The notes beneath the pieces are model-generated. The model did no database searches and was not told the DNA's origin. It worked only from the letters and a program-made list of their open reading frames with translations. A DNA stretch of 64,000 nucleotides from Acetomicrobium sp. S15 = DSM 107314. GTDB taxonomy: Bacteria; Synergistota; Synergistia; Synergistales; Thermosynergistaceae. This document shows, piece by piece, positions 25,263 to 32,905 of the stretch (position 1 is its first letter; each line of letters starts with the position of its first letter). Both the position numbers and the translations under genes were made by a program. The stretch covers positions 62,001-126,000 of the forward strand of contig NZ_JADEVE010000336.1 in assembly GCF_016125955.1 (NCBI RefSeq). The letters run 5' to 3'.

Positions 25263-25693
25263 AGGTCGATCGATCCAAGAGAAAAAACGAATGGGAGACC
25301 CAAAAAGCTTTACGCGGTCGCCGCGATCTCGTGGGTGCGGCCTCCGGCGTCGAGAGCGGGGGATTCGAGGACCATTTTGCTTCAGCTGAGATTGCGTCAT
25401 TGCTCGAAGAGCTCGAAGAATTGTCGGATCAGCTCATCCGTTTTCCGTCGCAATTACTCCTGGGCAAGTATAAGAAGTTGGTAAGGGTGTTGCTCCAGAT
25501 GGCCGTAGAGGGGATGCGAATAAAAAAGGAACTTCGGTGGAAGCGCTCGGAAAGGACGCTTCTGTTGGCAGTAGAAAAAGCCGATTCTGCGCTCGATTCC
25601 CTTGAGAAGGCCATCCTCAGAGAGTCCGAAAGGGTGGAGATTTTGAAACTTGTGGAGGAGATCAAAGGTTGCCTGATCTCTCTCTTTTTGTAA
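25259..25693 (+). CDS. yaaR: YaaR family (DUF327) protein
   Basis: A 144-residue, mostly helical, charged protein. The C-terminal LGKYKKLVRVLLQMAVEGM and ERTLLLAVEKADSALDSL segments fit the YaaR/DUF327 family, as does its place between tmk and holB, which is the same as in Bacillus subtilis. The biochemical role of YaaR is not established. ATG 25259 overlaps the tmk stop; the frame opens a few codons earlier inside tmk. It overlaps the holB start by 25 bases. Confidence 0.75.
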   Translation: MKVDRSKRKNEWETQKALRGRRDLVGAASGVESGGFEDHFASAEIASLLEELEELSDQLIRFPSQLLLGKYKKLVRVLLQMAVEGMRIKKELRWKRSERTLLLAVEKADSALDSLEKAILRESERVEILKLVEEIKGCLISLFL

Positions 25694-26583
25694 GAGAAAG
25701 CAGCGCTTTTCAAAGTTTAAAGGAGGCATCTCTGCAGGGCAAGAAGCCTCATGCAGTTGCTTTTGTGGCGCAAGCCCCCCTGCACGAAACTGTTTTAGCC
25801 GAGGTGGGCAAGCTCTACCTCTGTGAGGGCGGCAGTGGCGAAGATGAATGTCGGTCTTGCCGGGCTTGGGATGGAATTAGCCACCCCGATCTCATAATGG
25901 CTGGCTCTTTTGACAGACCTCCTGGAATTGACGACTGCCGCCGCATGTCGGCTGAGCTTTTTCTTGCTCCGGTCGTATCGCCATTGAGACTGGGCGTGAT
26001 ATGTGCTGCCGATAGACTGTCGTTACCGGCTGCCAACAGCCTTTTGAAAATAACCGAGGAGCCTCCGCAAAAGGGGGCAATTCTACTTTTGATGGAAGAA
26101 GCCAAGCTCATCCCTACGCTCCAAAGTCGAGTCTGGACCTTTTCGTTATACGGAGTACAACCTCTTTCTCCCTTGTCCTTGCCGGTTGGATGGGAGGAGT
26201 GGTTGAAACTGCTCAGCAAGCTTCAAGATATGGAAAGCAGCGAACTTGACTTGACGCTCATGCGCTTGTCCATGGGGTGTTTGGAGGAGGGACTTATCGA
26301 TATGGCCCAAGAGATTGAGGAGCTACGCCTGATCTCCTTTAGAGGTCATCTTGATCCTGCTATGGTGGCAGATTTCCTTTTTGCCTTGTTTGAGGAGGGT
26401 ATATCAATTGAGGACATATCTTGTGATCTTTGGCAAGCCGCGTTACCTGGGCTTGCTTCGCGCGGAGGACGAAATCTGCGAAGGGGTTTCGAAGAGAGCT
26501 TTCGTGGTGATCAATACAAGCAGAGGCGCGGAAGTGGCGGTAGTAGCCGGAGAACTCTCCGAGGAACAGGTGGAGCGCTATAG
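25669..26583 (+). CDS. holB: DNA polymerase III delta' subunit (HolB)
   Basis: A 304-residue clamp-loader subunit. It has a Cys cluster at about residues 52-65 (LCEGGSGEDECRSC, a zinc-binding region with one ligand less obvious than usual), HPDL, SLPAANSLLKITEEPP and LQSRVWTFSL in place of the usual SRC motif. A Walker A motif is missing, as expected for delta'. Start TTG 25669 lies inside yaaR. Unusually the frame runs 176 bases into ricT, and the last 40 residues are Arg/Gly-rich and look out of place, so the original protein probably ended near residue 265. Confidence 0.82.
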   Translation: MPDLSLFVRESSAFQSLKEASLQGKKPHAVAFVAQAPLHETVLAEVGKLYLCEGGSGEDECRSCRAWDGISHPDLIMAGSFDRPPGIDDCRRMSAELFLAPVVSPLRLGVICAADRLSLPAANSLLKITEEPPQKGAILLLMEEAKLIPTLQSRVWTFSLYGVQPLSPLSLPVGWEEWLKLLSKLQDMESSELDLTLMRLSMGCLEEGLIDMAQEIEELRLISFRGHLDPAMVADFLFALFEEGISIEDISCDLWQAALPGLASRGGRNLRRGFEESFRGDQYKQRRGSGGSSRRTLRGTGGAL

Positions 26584-27565
26584 CAAATGTTATACCGCCG
26601 CCGACGGGAATGGCGCACGAGACAACGTAGTACCGCTGCAAGAGGTCTCCTTAATCCGCGCCGCTACCGAAGATGAGATAAAGGCGATGCAGCTTCATAG
26701 AGAAGAAGAGGACGCTATCCTTATAAGGGCCCGGGAGCTGTTGCGGCTACACAAGCTCCCCATGAAATTAGTAGACGCGGAATTCATCTTAGATAGGAAG
26801 AAGTTGTTTTTTTATTTTACCGCGGAGCAACGAGTCGATTTTCGTTCCTTCGTCAGAGACCTGGCCAGGGAGTTCCATACGCGGATAGAGCTGCGCCAGA
26901 TAGGTACGCGAGATGAAGCGAAGGTGGTAGCAGGCCTTTCGCCGTGTGGGATGCCTTGTTGTTGCGGCTACTGGATGCATCGTTTCTATCCTGTGTGCAT
27001 CAAGATGGTAAAGGAGCAGAATTTAGCCTTGAACCCCGCCAAGATCTCCGGTCTCTGTGGCCGTCTCATGTGTTGCATAGGCTATGAGCATGCCAACTAC
27101 GCCGACCTCTGGAAGGATCTGCCATCTCCGGGCTCCAAGATCAAGACCGACTCGGGAGCTTTTGTTGTAGTAGGCGTTGACGTAAACCAGAGAGCAGCAC
27201 GGGTTTTGACCCCCGACTCCATAGAACTCCGCGTGCCGGTGGGCGAGTTCGAAGAGTTTAAAGAACGCGTTATGAGGGGAGAACGGTGGGACGGAGGAAA
27301 ACCTACGTTTCCAGTGAGCGCTGGTCTGTCTGACATAACGGAAGCCACGGATGCAATCGCCTGCAATTCGACGGTTTCCCGTGACGCGCCTCTTCAACCA
27401 TCCGATAACAAAAGGCCCGAGGATGAGAAGAACAAGGCTAAGAGAAACCGCCGCAAAAAGAGAAACACGTCTGCGCCTGGGAAGGGTCGTCCAAACGAAA
27501 AGAATACCAAATCTCCTAAGCCCGATGCCGCTAAAGAAAGGGCACGAGATCGGCAAAGCGGGTGA
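26408..27565 (+). CDS. ricT: RicT/YaaT, PSP1-domain protein
   Basis: A 385-residue protein with the PSP1 domain: VVINTSRGAEVAVV near residue 30 and later KLFFYFTAEQRVDFRSFVRDLA. It also has a Cys-rich core (LSPCGMPCCCGYW then SGLCGRLMCCIGYEH) that matches the conserved cysteines of RicT. In Bacillus RicT joins RicA and RicF in a 4Fe-4S complex that supports RNase Y-dependent mRNA processing. The Lys/Arg-rich tail (about 330-385) is low complexity. TTG 26408 is chosen because GAGGAGGG at 26391-26398 precedes it at normal spacing. It overlaps holB by 176 bases. Confidence 0.88.
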   Translation: MRTYLVIFGKPRYLGLLRAEDEICEGVSKRAFVVINTSRGAEVAVVAGELSEEQVERYSKCYTAADGNGARDNVVPLQEVSLIRAATEDEIKAMQLHREEEDAILIRARELLRLHKLPMKLVDAEFILDRKKLFFYFTAEQRVDFRSFVRDLAREFHTRIELRQIGTRDEAKVVAGLSPCGMPCCCGYWMHRFYPVCIKMVKEQNLALNPAKISGLCGRLMCCIGYEHANYADLWKDLPSPGSKIKTDSGAFVVVGVDVNQRAARVLTPDSIELRVPVGEFEEFKERVMRGERWDGGKPTFPVSAGLSDITEATDAIACNSTVSRDAPLQPSDNKRPEDEKNKAKRNRRKKRNTSAPGKGRPNEKNTKSPKPDAAKERARDRQSG

Positions 27566-27571
27566 GCCAAG

Positions 27572-28492
27572 ATGGCCATACTTAACCTCCTCAAGGAAAA
27601 ACTGAAAAGTGTCAAAGGTAAGTGGAGCGAGGGGGTGTCTGCACTTTTCGATCTGCGCTCGGTTGACGAGTCCTTTTGGGAAGACTTAGAGGCGCTTCTC
27701 ATAGCTGGTGATGTCGGCATAGATACCGCCTCTTCCCTTGTAGAGGAACTGAAAGAAAGGGCCAAAGAGGAAAACATCAGAGACGCTATGGCCCTGAAAG
27801 AGCGCTTTGCTTCCATGTTAATAGATCGAATTCAAGCGATAGGCGGCGCAGGCGAACCCTTAAGAGTTAAAGGTAGACCTTCGGTGGTCATGATTGTCGG
27901 AGTCAATGGCAGCGGCAAAACTACGACAGCTGCAAAGCTCGCAGCGCTTTGTAAGAAAGAAGGCAAAAATGTCATATTGGCGGCGGCCGACACGTTCAGG
28001 GCAGCAGCAGTGGATCAGCTCAAGATTTGGGGCGATCGCATAGGCGCGAGGGTTGTGGCGCACCCGCCGGGCGGAGACGCCTCAGCCGTCATATATGACG
28101 CAATCCACGCAGCTCGCGCTTCCAAAGCCGATCTGGTTATAGCTGATACGGCAGGAAGACTGCACACCAAGCATAACCTCATGGAAGAATTGAAGAAGAT
28201 GAAGCGCGTTATAGATAGGGAAATCCCGGGCGAACCGTCGGAGGTCTTGATAGTTTTGGATGCCGTTACTGGGCAGAACGGTTTTGCCCAAGCTTCGGCA
28301 TTTCATAAGGCTCTCTCTCTGACAGGGGTGGTGCTCGCCAAATATGACAGCACCGCTAAGGGCGGGATCATAATAGCCGTGGCAGATAGGCTTGGCCTTC
28401 CGATACGATATGTGGGCTTGGGCGAATCGATAGATGATCTATGTCTCTTTGACCCACAGTCATTCGTGAAGGGCTTGCTTGACATGGATTGA
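27572..28492 (+). CDS. ftsY: signal recognition particle receptor FtsY
   Basis: A 306-residue SRP GTPase. The N domain is helical (about 1-95). The G domain contains GVNGSGKTTTAAKLA (110-124), DTFRAAAVDQL, DTAGRLHTKHNLMEEL and LAKYDSTAKGG. There is no acidic A domain, so membrane binding probably depends on the short amphipathic N-terminus. It receives ribosome-SRP complexes at the inner membrane. It starts 6 bases after ricT and overlaps the open frame of the next gene only if that gene uses an early start. Confidence 0.95.
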   Translation: MAILNLLKEKLKSVKGKWSEGVSALFDLRSVDESFWEDLEALLIAGDVGIDTASSLVEELKERAKEENIRDAMALKERFASMLIDRIQAIGGAGEPLRVKGRPSVVMIVGVNGSGKTTTAAKLAALCKKEGKNVILAAADTFRAAAVDQLKIWGDRIGARVVAHPPGGDASAVIYDAIHAARASKADLVIADTAGRLHTKHNLMEELKKMKRVIDREIPGEPSEVLIVLDAVTGQNGFAQASAFHKALSLTGVVLAKYDSTAKGGIIIAVADRLGLPIRYVGLGESIDDLCLFDPQSFVKGLLDMD

Positions 28493-28514
28493 ACACATAG
28501 GAGATCAGTTGAGA

Positions 28515-29249
28515 ATGAGTAAAAAAATCGCTGATGAGATTACAGTTAATGAAGCCTTATGCCTTCTTTTTCGCCACAAGGCTGCGGCTATTTCCGTTTG
28601 CCTCAATGAAAGTTCGTTCTGCGTCCGACAAGAAGAGCTCATTGCGGCTATGGAACGCGGCTTTGGCAGCTCCCCGTTGGGACATTGGCTCGAAAGTTCT
28701 CATCGATGCACGGGCGAAATCGAGGATTTTTCTTCCGATGAAAGCATAGTTTTAGTGGAAGGAGCATCGTGTCGCCTCGTTAAGGCATCCGAATTGAAAA
28801 GGGCGACCGCAGGCGAGGGCTGTCCCGCATGGGTGGATTTGCCCTTCCCTTTGATCCACAGAAACGCTGCGGGCAAGCTTTCGATGAACAGCGTTGCCAG
28901 AGGTCTGCTCGAAGGAGAATATATACTGCCCTCCATCTTAGACCAAGCCTTAAAGGACAAGGAAACCCTTTGTGTCGTAAATGGCAGATCTTTTCTGCTC
29001 CGCCATCTCGGCCACGGGTATTTTACGATTGAAGATATCGATGAAGAGGTGGAGTTGGCTCGTGAAATAATATGGCAGGCGGCTGTGGGAAAAGCGTTGT
29101 TGGAACGCTTGGAACGAGAGGGCGTGAAGGTCGGGCAGCTTCCCGACAGAGACTTCCCCACTAACGGCGTGGACGGAGAGTTGATTTCGTGTTCATGGGG
29201 AGATACGCCTTTGGGCTATCTTCTCCTCAAGTTTCAAGAGAGGAGGTAA
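28515..29249 (+). CDS. unknown cytoplasmic protein with a PAS-like segment
   Basis: I do not recognise this 244-residue protein. It has no signal or membrane helix. Residues 10-60 (VNEALCLLFRHKAAAISVCL onward) look like a CBS-type helix-strand unit. Residues about 115-140 (WVDLPFPLIHRNAAGKLSMN) resemble the opening of a degenerate PAS domain. The C-terminus repeats a similar strand pattern. ATG 28515 follows AGGAG at 28499-28503; an earlier in-frame start at 28479 lies within ftsY. It sits in the ftsY-purB run, 8 bases before the DUF4416 start. Domain likeness is weak and read by eye. Confidence 0.6.
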   Translation: MSKKIADEITVNEALCLLFRHKAAAISVCLNESSFCVRQEELIAAMERGFGSSPLGHWLESSHRCTGEIEDFSSDESIVLVEGASCRLVKASELKRATAGEGCPAWVDLPFPLIHRNAAGKLSMNSVARGLLEGEYILPSILDQALKDKETLCVVNGRSFLLRHLGHGYFTIEDIDEEVELAREIIWQAAVGKALLERLEREGVKVGQLPDRDFPTNGVDGELISCSWGDTPLGYLLLKFQERR

Positions 29250-29257
29250 GTTGGGCT

Positions 29258-29767
29258 TTGTCCCCAGCAGTTAAGCTCTTTGCTGGCTTTCTCTACCCCG
29301 ACGAAGACACGTTCTCGTCTGCCTTGGATCGCTTGCAGGCATTATGGGGTGACGTCCAGCACATCAGTTCGACTTTCTCCTTCGAGCATACAGATTACTA
29401 TGCGCAGATATCTCCCCATCTTTTGCGGCGTTTCGCCTCTTTCTGTGGGCTTCGCCACGCCGGCAAACTATCGCGGTGGAAGCAGCAGGCAATAGAAACG
29501 GAAAGACAAAGCGGGACTCCGAGGCGAATCAATATCGATCCGGGGTACATCGATGGCGCAAGGGTTGTTTTGGCTTCTACAAAAGACCACGCGCATCGCA
29601 TATACCTGCGAGATGGCATATACGCAGAGGTAACGTTGCGCTTTCGCCAGGGCGGGTGGCTTCCCTTCGATTACACATTTCCCGACTTCAGGAGCGGCGC
29701 TTATGATGCCTTTTTGGGTTTGGTGCGCGAGGATTGGAAGAAAGAAAGGAGAGAAGGACAGATTTGA
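29258..29767 (+). CDS. DUF4416 family protein
   Basis: A 169-residue protein with the DUF4416 pattern: PAVKLFAGFLYPDED at the start, SFEHTDYYAQ near residue 40, RRINIDPGYIDGARVVLAST near 87, DHAHRIYLRDGIYAEVTLR and WLPFDYTFPDFRS. The function of the family is unknown. TTG 29258 is preferred because the family begins at this PVKLF strand and AGGAGG at 29241-29246 precedes it; the open frame extends upstream to a GTG at 29189 inside the previous gene. It overlaps purB by 4 bases. Confidence 0.8.
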   Translation: MSPAVKLFAGFLYPDEDTFSSALDRLQALWGDVQHISSTFSFEHTDYYAQISPHLLRRFASFCGLRHAGKLSRWKQQAIETERQSGTPRRINIDPGYIDGARVVLASTKDHAHRIYLRDGIYAEVTLRFRQGGWLPFDYTFPDFRSGAYDAFLGLVREDWKKERREGQI

Positions 29768-31062
29768 TAGAACGTTATCAAACAAAAGAGATGGCCGAAA
29801 TATGGTCAGAGGAGAGCCAATACCGAAGCTGGCTCGAAGTTGAGTTGGCCGTGTGTCGCGCTTGGATGGAACTTGGCGCGGTGCCGGAAGAGGCATTTCG
29901 CCAGATAGAGGAGAAAGCCTCGTTCGATGTGGAACGAATAAAGGAAATCGAAAAGGTCGTCCAACACGATGTGATCGCCTTCGTATCGAACGTGGCGGAA
30001 AACGTGGGTGAAGCGGGGCGGTATGTTCACCTGGGTCTCACGAGCAGCGACGTGCTCGACACCGCCTCGGCATTGCGCCTCAAGAAAGCTACTTCTACCT
30101 TGTTAGACTCTCTCGAAGCGCTTAGGCGATCGGTCCTCGAGCGGGCCTGGACATTTAAAGACTCACTCTGCGTCGGCCGCACGCATGGGGTGCATGCGGA
30201 GCCGATGACGTTCGGGCTAAAGCTCATCAACTGGTATGATCAGCTCGGGCGGGATGCGAAGCGCCTTGAAATGGCGAGGGAAGAAATTTCCTGGGGCAAG
30301 ATATCGGGCGCCGTAGGTACATATGCCCATTGCCCTCCAGAGATCGAAGCGAGGGCTTGTGCGGTTTTGGGCCTGAGGCCAGCTGCGGTATCCAATCAAA
30401 TATTGCAGCGGGATGCTCATGCTCATCTGTTGGCCGTCCTCGCTATAATGGGTACTGCCGTAGAGCGGATGGCCCTGGAGATAAGACACCTTCAGCGCAC
30501 TGAGGTCTTGGAGGCGCTTGAACCCTTCGGCAAAGGGCAAAAAGGCTCAAGCGCCATGCCGCATAAGCGCAATCCCATCACCTGCGAGCGGCTCTGCGGG
30601 ATGGCAAGGTTGCTTCGAGGCTACGCCCAAGTGGCGATGGAAAACGTGGCGTTATGGCACGAGCGCGATATAAGCCACTCGTCCGCAGAGAGAGTCATAT
30701 GGCCAGATGCCTTCCACATCGCCCACTACATGCTTAAAACTACGCAGAGGGTCGTAGTTGGGATGGAAGTGGACGCGAAGCGCATGGAAGAGAACCTCAA
30801 CCTGACCAAGGGGCTCATATTCAGCCAAAGCGTCTTGTTGACCCTCGTGGATGCCGGCATGGCGAGAGACGAGGCTTATGCTGTGGTCCAGGAGGATGCG
30901 ATGCGCGCGTTCAAGGAGGGCATTCCTTTCATCGATGTCTTAAGGGCGGACGAACGCGTAACCGCTCGTATCGGAGAGAGCGATCTCAAGAAAGCCCTTG
31001 ACCCCAAAGGATATCTGAAACACATAGATGATATTTTTGGGCGTTTCACTCGCCCTGAGTAG
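29764..31062 (+). CDS. purB: adenylosuccinate lyase
   Basis: A 432-residue member of the fumarase/aspartase superfamily with GLTSSDVLDTASALRL near residue 87, VGRTHGVHAEPMTFG near residue 137 and the signature GSSAMPHKRNPITCE near residue 260. It acts twice in purine synthesis, splitting fumarate from SAICAR and from adenylosuccinate. TTG 29764 overlaps the DUF4416 stop and gives the family N-terminus (IERYQTKEMAEIWS). An AAAGGAGAG purine run lies upstream. Confidence 0.96.
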   Translation: MIERYQTKEMAEIWSEESQYRSWLEVELAVCRAWMELGAVPEEAFRQIEEKASFDVERIKEIEKVVQHDVIAFVSNVAENVGEAGRYVHLGLTSSDVLDTASALRLKKATSTLLDSLEALRRSVLERAWTFKDSLCVGRTHGVHAEPMTFGLKLINWYDQLGRDAKRLEMAREEISWGKISGAVGTYAHCPPEIEARACAVLGLRPAAVSNQILQRDAHAHLLAVLAIMGTAVERMALEIRHLQRTEVLEALEPFGKGQKGSSAMPHKRNPITCERLCGMARLLRGYAQVAMENVALWHERDISHSSAERVIWPDAFHIAHYMLKTTQRVVVGMEVDAKRMEENLNLTKGLIFSQSVLLTLVDAGMARDEAYAVVQEDAMRAFKEGIPFIDVLRADERVTARIGESDLKKALDPKGYLKHIDDIFGRFTRPE

Positions 31063-31084
31063 AAAATAGAAAGGGGTGCGCAGT

Positions 31085-32080
31085 ATGGCCGTTCCCGATA
31101 GGAATATGGCCCTTGAGCTGGTAAGGGTAACCGAGGCTGCGGCGATGGCGGCAGGGAGGTGGATGGGCAGAGGCGATAAAAACGCTGCCGATGGAGCGGC
31201 AGTGGAGGCGATGCGTTTCGTACTCAACACCGTCCGCATGGACGGGGTTGTCGTCATAGGGGAAGGGGAAAAGGATGAAGCACCTATGCTCTATAACGGC
31301 GAGCGATTGGGAAGCGAATCCGAGCCCAAGGTCGATATAGCCGTAGATCCGATCGACGGCACCCGGTTGACAGCTATGGGCTTGCCTGGTGCTGTTAGCG
31401 TGGTGGCTGTAGCCGAGCGCGGTACGATGTACGATCCGCGCCATATCTTTTACATGAACAAAATAGCCACAGGCCCCGAAGCGGCGGGTGAAATTGACAT
31501 CGAAGCGCCGGTGCGCGAGAACCTCGCCAGAGTGGCGAAGGCAAAAAGGAAGTCTGTGGAAGATATTGCCGTGGTGATACTTGACCGTCCACGCCATGAA
31601 GGCCTGATAAAAGAGGTAAGGAGCGCTGGCGCCAGGATAAGACTGATTCAGGACGGAGACATTTCTGGCGCTCTCACTACCTGCATATCGGGAAGCGGCA
31701 TCGACCTTCTCCTCGGCATAGGCGGTTCTCCTGAGGCCGTCGTGTCTGCCTGTGCCATTAAGTGCGTGGGAGGGAATATGATGTGCAAACTATGGCCCCG
31801 CAATGATGACGAGGCTTCGCGATGCCGCGAGCTCGGAATGGATCTTGACGCCGTGTTAGGCCTCGATGACCTCGTAAATAGCGATAATGTCTTCTTCGCT
31901 GCCACAGGCGTGACCGACGGAGAACTGCTGCGCGGCGTTCGTTATGAAGGGGAGCATATACGAACTCATTCGCTCGTAATGCGCTCTTTGAGCGGCACAA
32001 TCCGATATGTAGAGGCTATACACCGCCTCTCTAAACTTCAGACTATAAGCGACATATCTTACGGTCCGCGCTTCGCTTAG
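31085..32080 (+). CDS. glpX: class II fructose-1,6-bisphosphatase
   Basis: A 331-residue GlpX-type phosphatase with [19 protein letters not shown] at the start, [18 protein letters not shown] near residue 55 and [15 protein letters not shown] near residue 85, which carries the Asp-Pro-Ile-Asp-Gly metal-binding motif. It hydrolyses fructose-1,6-bisphosphate in gluconeogenesis. ATG 31085 follows AAAGGGGTG and gives the usual N-terminus; a codon string upstream to 31076 is not needed. The gene starts 22 bases after purB. A new promoter follows it for the tRNA. Confidence 0.95.
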   Translation: MAVPDRNMALELVRVTEAAAMAAGRWMGRGDKNAADGAAVEAMRFVLNTVRMDGVVVIGEGEKDEAPMLYNGERLGSESEPKVDIAVDPIDGTRLTAMGLPGAVSVVAVAERGTMYDPRHIFYMNKIATGPEAAGEIDIEAPVRENLARVAKAKRKSVEDIAVVILDRPRHEGLIKEVRSAGARIRLIQDGDISGALTTCISGSGIDLLLGIGGSPEAVVSACAIKCVGGNMMCKLWPRNDDEASRCRELGMDLDAVLGLDDLVNSDNVFFAATGVTDGELLRGVRYEGEHIRTHSLVMRSLSGTIRYVEAIHRLSKLQTISDISYGPRFA

Positions 32081-32125
32081 AACGCTCCTCAAGCTGCACT
32101 TAAATAAAGGCAAAGGCGACTGCGC

Positions 32126-32154
32126 TTGCCAATGACAAACGGACCGATTATAAT
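32126..32154 (+). promoter_or_regulatory. promoter of tRNA-Gly
   Basis: TTGCCA (32126-32131), a 17-base spacer and a perfect TATAAT (32149-32154). Transcription would begin near 32161, 14 bases before the mature tRNA. Confidence 0.8.
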
Positions 32155-32174
32155 ACGAACTACAATATAAACAT

Positions 32175-32250
32175 GCGGACATAGCTCAGCTGGTAGAGCA
32201 TCGGCTTCCCAAGCCGAGGGTCGCGGGTTCGAATCCCGTTGTCCGCTCCA
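32175..32250 (+). tRNA. tRNA-Gly (anticodon CCC)
   Basis: A complete 76-base cloverleaf. The 7-bp acceptor stem pairs GCGGACA with TGTCCGC. The D arm is GCTC...GAGC, the anticodon stem TCGGC/GCCGA encloses the loop TTCCCAA, and the T arm contains GGTTCGAATCC. CCA is encoded and the discriminator is T (U), as in glycine tRNAs. It reads GGG codons. It has its own promoter and terminator and stands alone between glpX and the ATPase operon. Confidence 0.96.
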
Positions 32251-32260
32251 GGGAAAGGGG

Positions 32261-32288
32261 AGGGGGAGGGAAATCCTCCTCCTTTTTT
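32261..32288 (+). terminator. intrinsic terminator after tRNA-Gly
   Basis: A 9-bp stem with one G-T pair (32261-32269 with 32275-32283), a 5-base loop and a run of T to 32288, starting 10 bases after the tRNA CCA end. Confidence 0.85.
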
Positions 32289-32572
32289 ATATTTTGCACA
32301 GAGGACGAGAAAGCCGAACTATTACATCGCTCGGTGATTATAGACATGAGCATGACTCGGTGTAGTGTCTCGATTTTTTTGGTCCTCATGCTTGCAGAGT
32401 TATAGGGGTTGCAGGCACTGAATGTGCAGAAATTACAATCGTGTGGTTAGTGATTTGTAGACTAAAATCTGAAATTTGACTTAGCTTAGTGATAGATAGT
32501 AATATACACTTTGTCTGTGTTGCGAGTTTAAGCATAAAAACTACACAGTTGTTTTTGTAGGAGGTAAATATA
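32289..32572 (+). other. 284-bp spacer ahead of the V-ATPase operon
   Basis: No gene is seen on either strand. The right half holds the operon promoter and a strong AGGAGG. The left half contains a separated inverted repeat, AGCATGA at 32349-32355 and TCATGCT at 32386-32392, with a T-rich loop; its role is unknown. The spacer is more A+T-rich than its flanks. Confidence 0.5.
32476..32505 (+). promoter_or_regulatory. probable promoter of the V-ATPase operon
   Basis: TTGACT (32476-32481), an 18-base spacer and TAATAT (32500-32505). Transcription would begin near 32512, about 60 bases before the first start codon. Confidence 0.55.
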
Positions 32573-32905
32573 TTGCCTGATGATCTTATGAGCAAGATAA
32601 AGGACACGGAATCTGAAGCCCGGCGAGTTATAGAAGAAGCCAGGAAAGAGGCGCGCCGTATAATTTCCGAGACCAAGGCAAAGGCCGAAAAGATGCTCGA
32701 GGAGACCAATCAACGAGCGCGATCGGAATATCGCGAGGCGATAAATCGTATCGAGAAAGAAGCAGAGGTTGCCTCCCAGAAGATCGTCGAAAAAAGCATT
32801 GCCGAGAGTCGCAAGTTTATCGAGAAACACCGCTCTATAGTTCCTGAGATAGCTGTTTGGTTGGCTGAAGAGGTGAGGACAAGGTATGGCCATAGTAGAG
32901 CTTAA
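32573..32905 (+). CDS. ntpF: V-type ATPase peripheral stalk subunit G/H
   Basis: A 110-residue protein that is almost entirely a charged heptad-rich coiled coil (about residues 5-95), as expected for subunit G/H (NtpF in Enterococcus). It pairs with subunit E to form the peripheral stalk and binds subunit I. TTG 32573 follows AGGAGG with 8 bases between. It is the first gene of the operon, the same place as ntpF in E. hirae, and overlaps the subunit I gene by 20 bases. Coiled coils diverge fast, so the name rests largely on length and position. Confidence 0.8.
   Translation: MPDDLMSKIKDTESEARRVIEEARKEARRIISETKAKAEKMLEETNQRARSEYREAINRIEKEAEVASQKIVEKSIAESRKFIEKHRSIVPEIAVWLAEEVRTRYGHSRA

Noticed and set aside
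32186-32389. Minus-strand 67-residue reading frame across the tRNA
   Set aside because: It is translated tRNA antisense ending in the RTTGFEPATLGLGSR type of text, a well-known annotation artefact.
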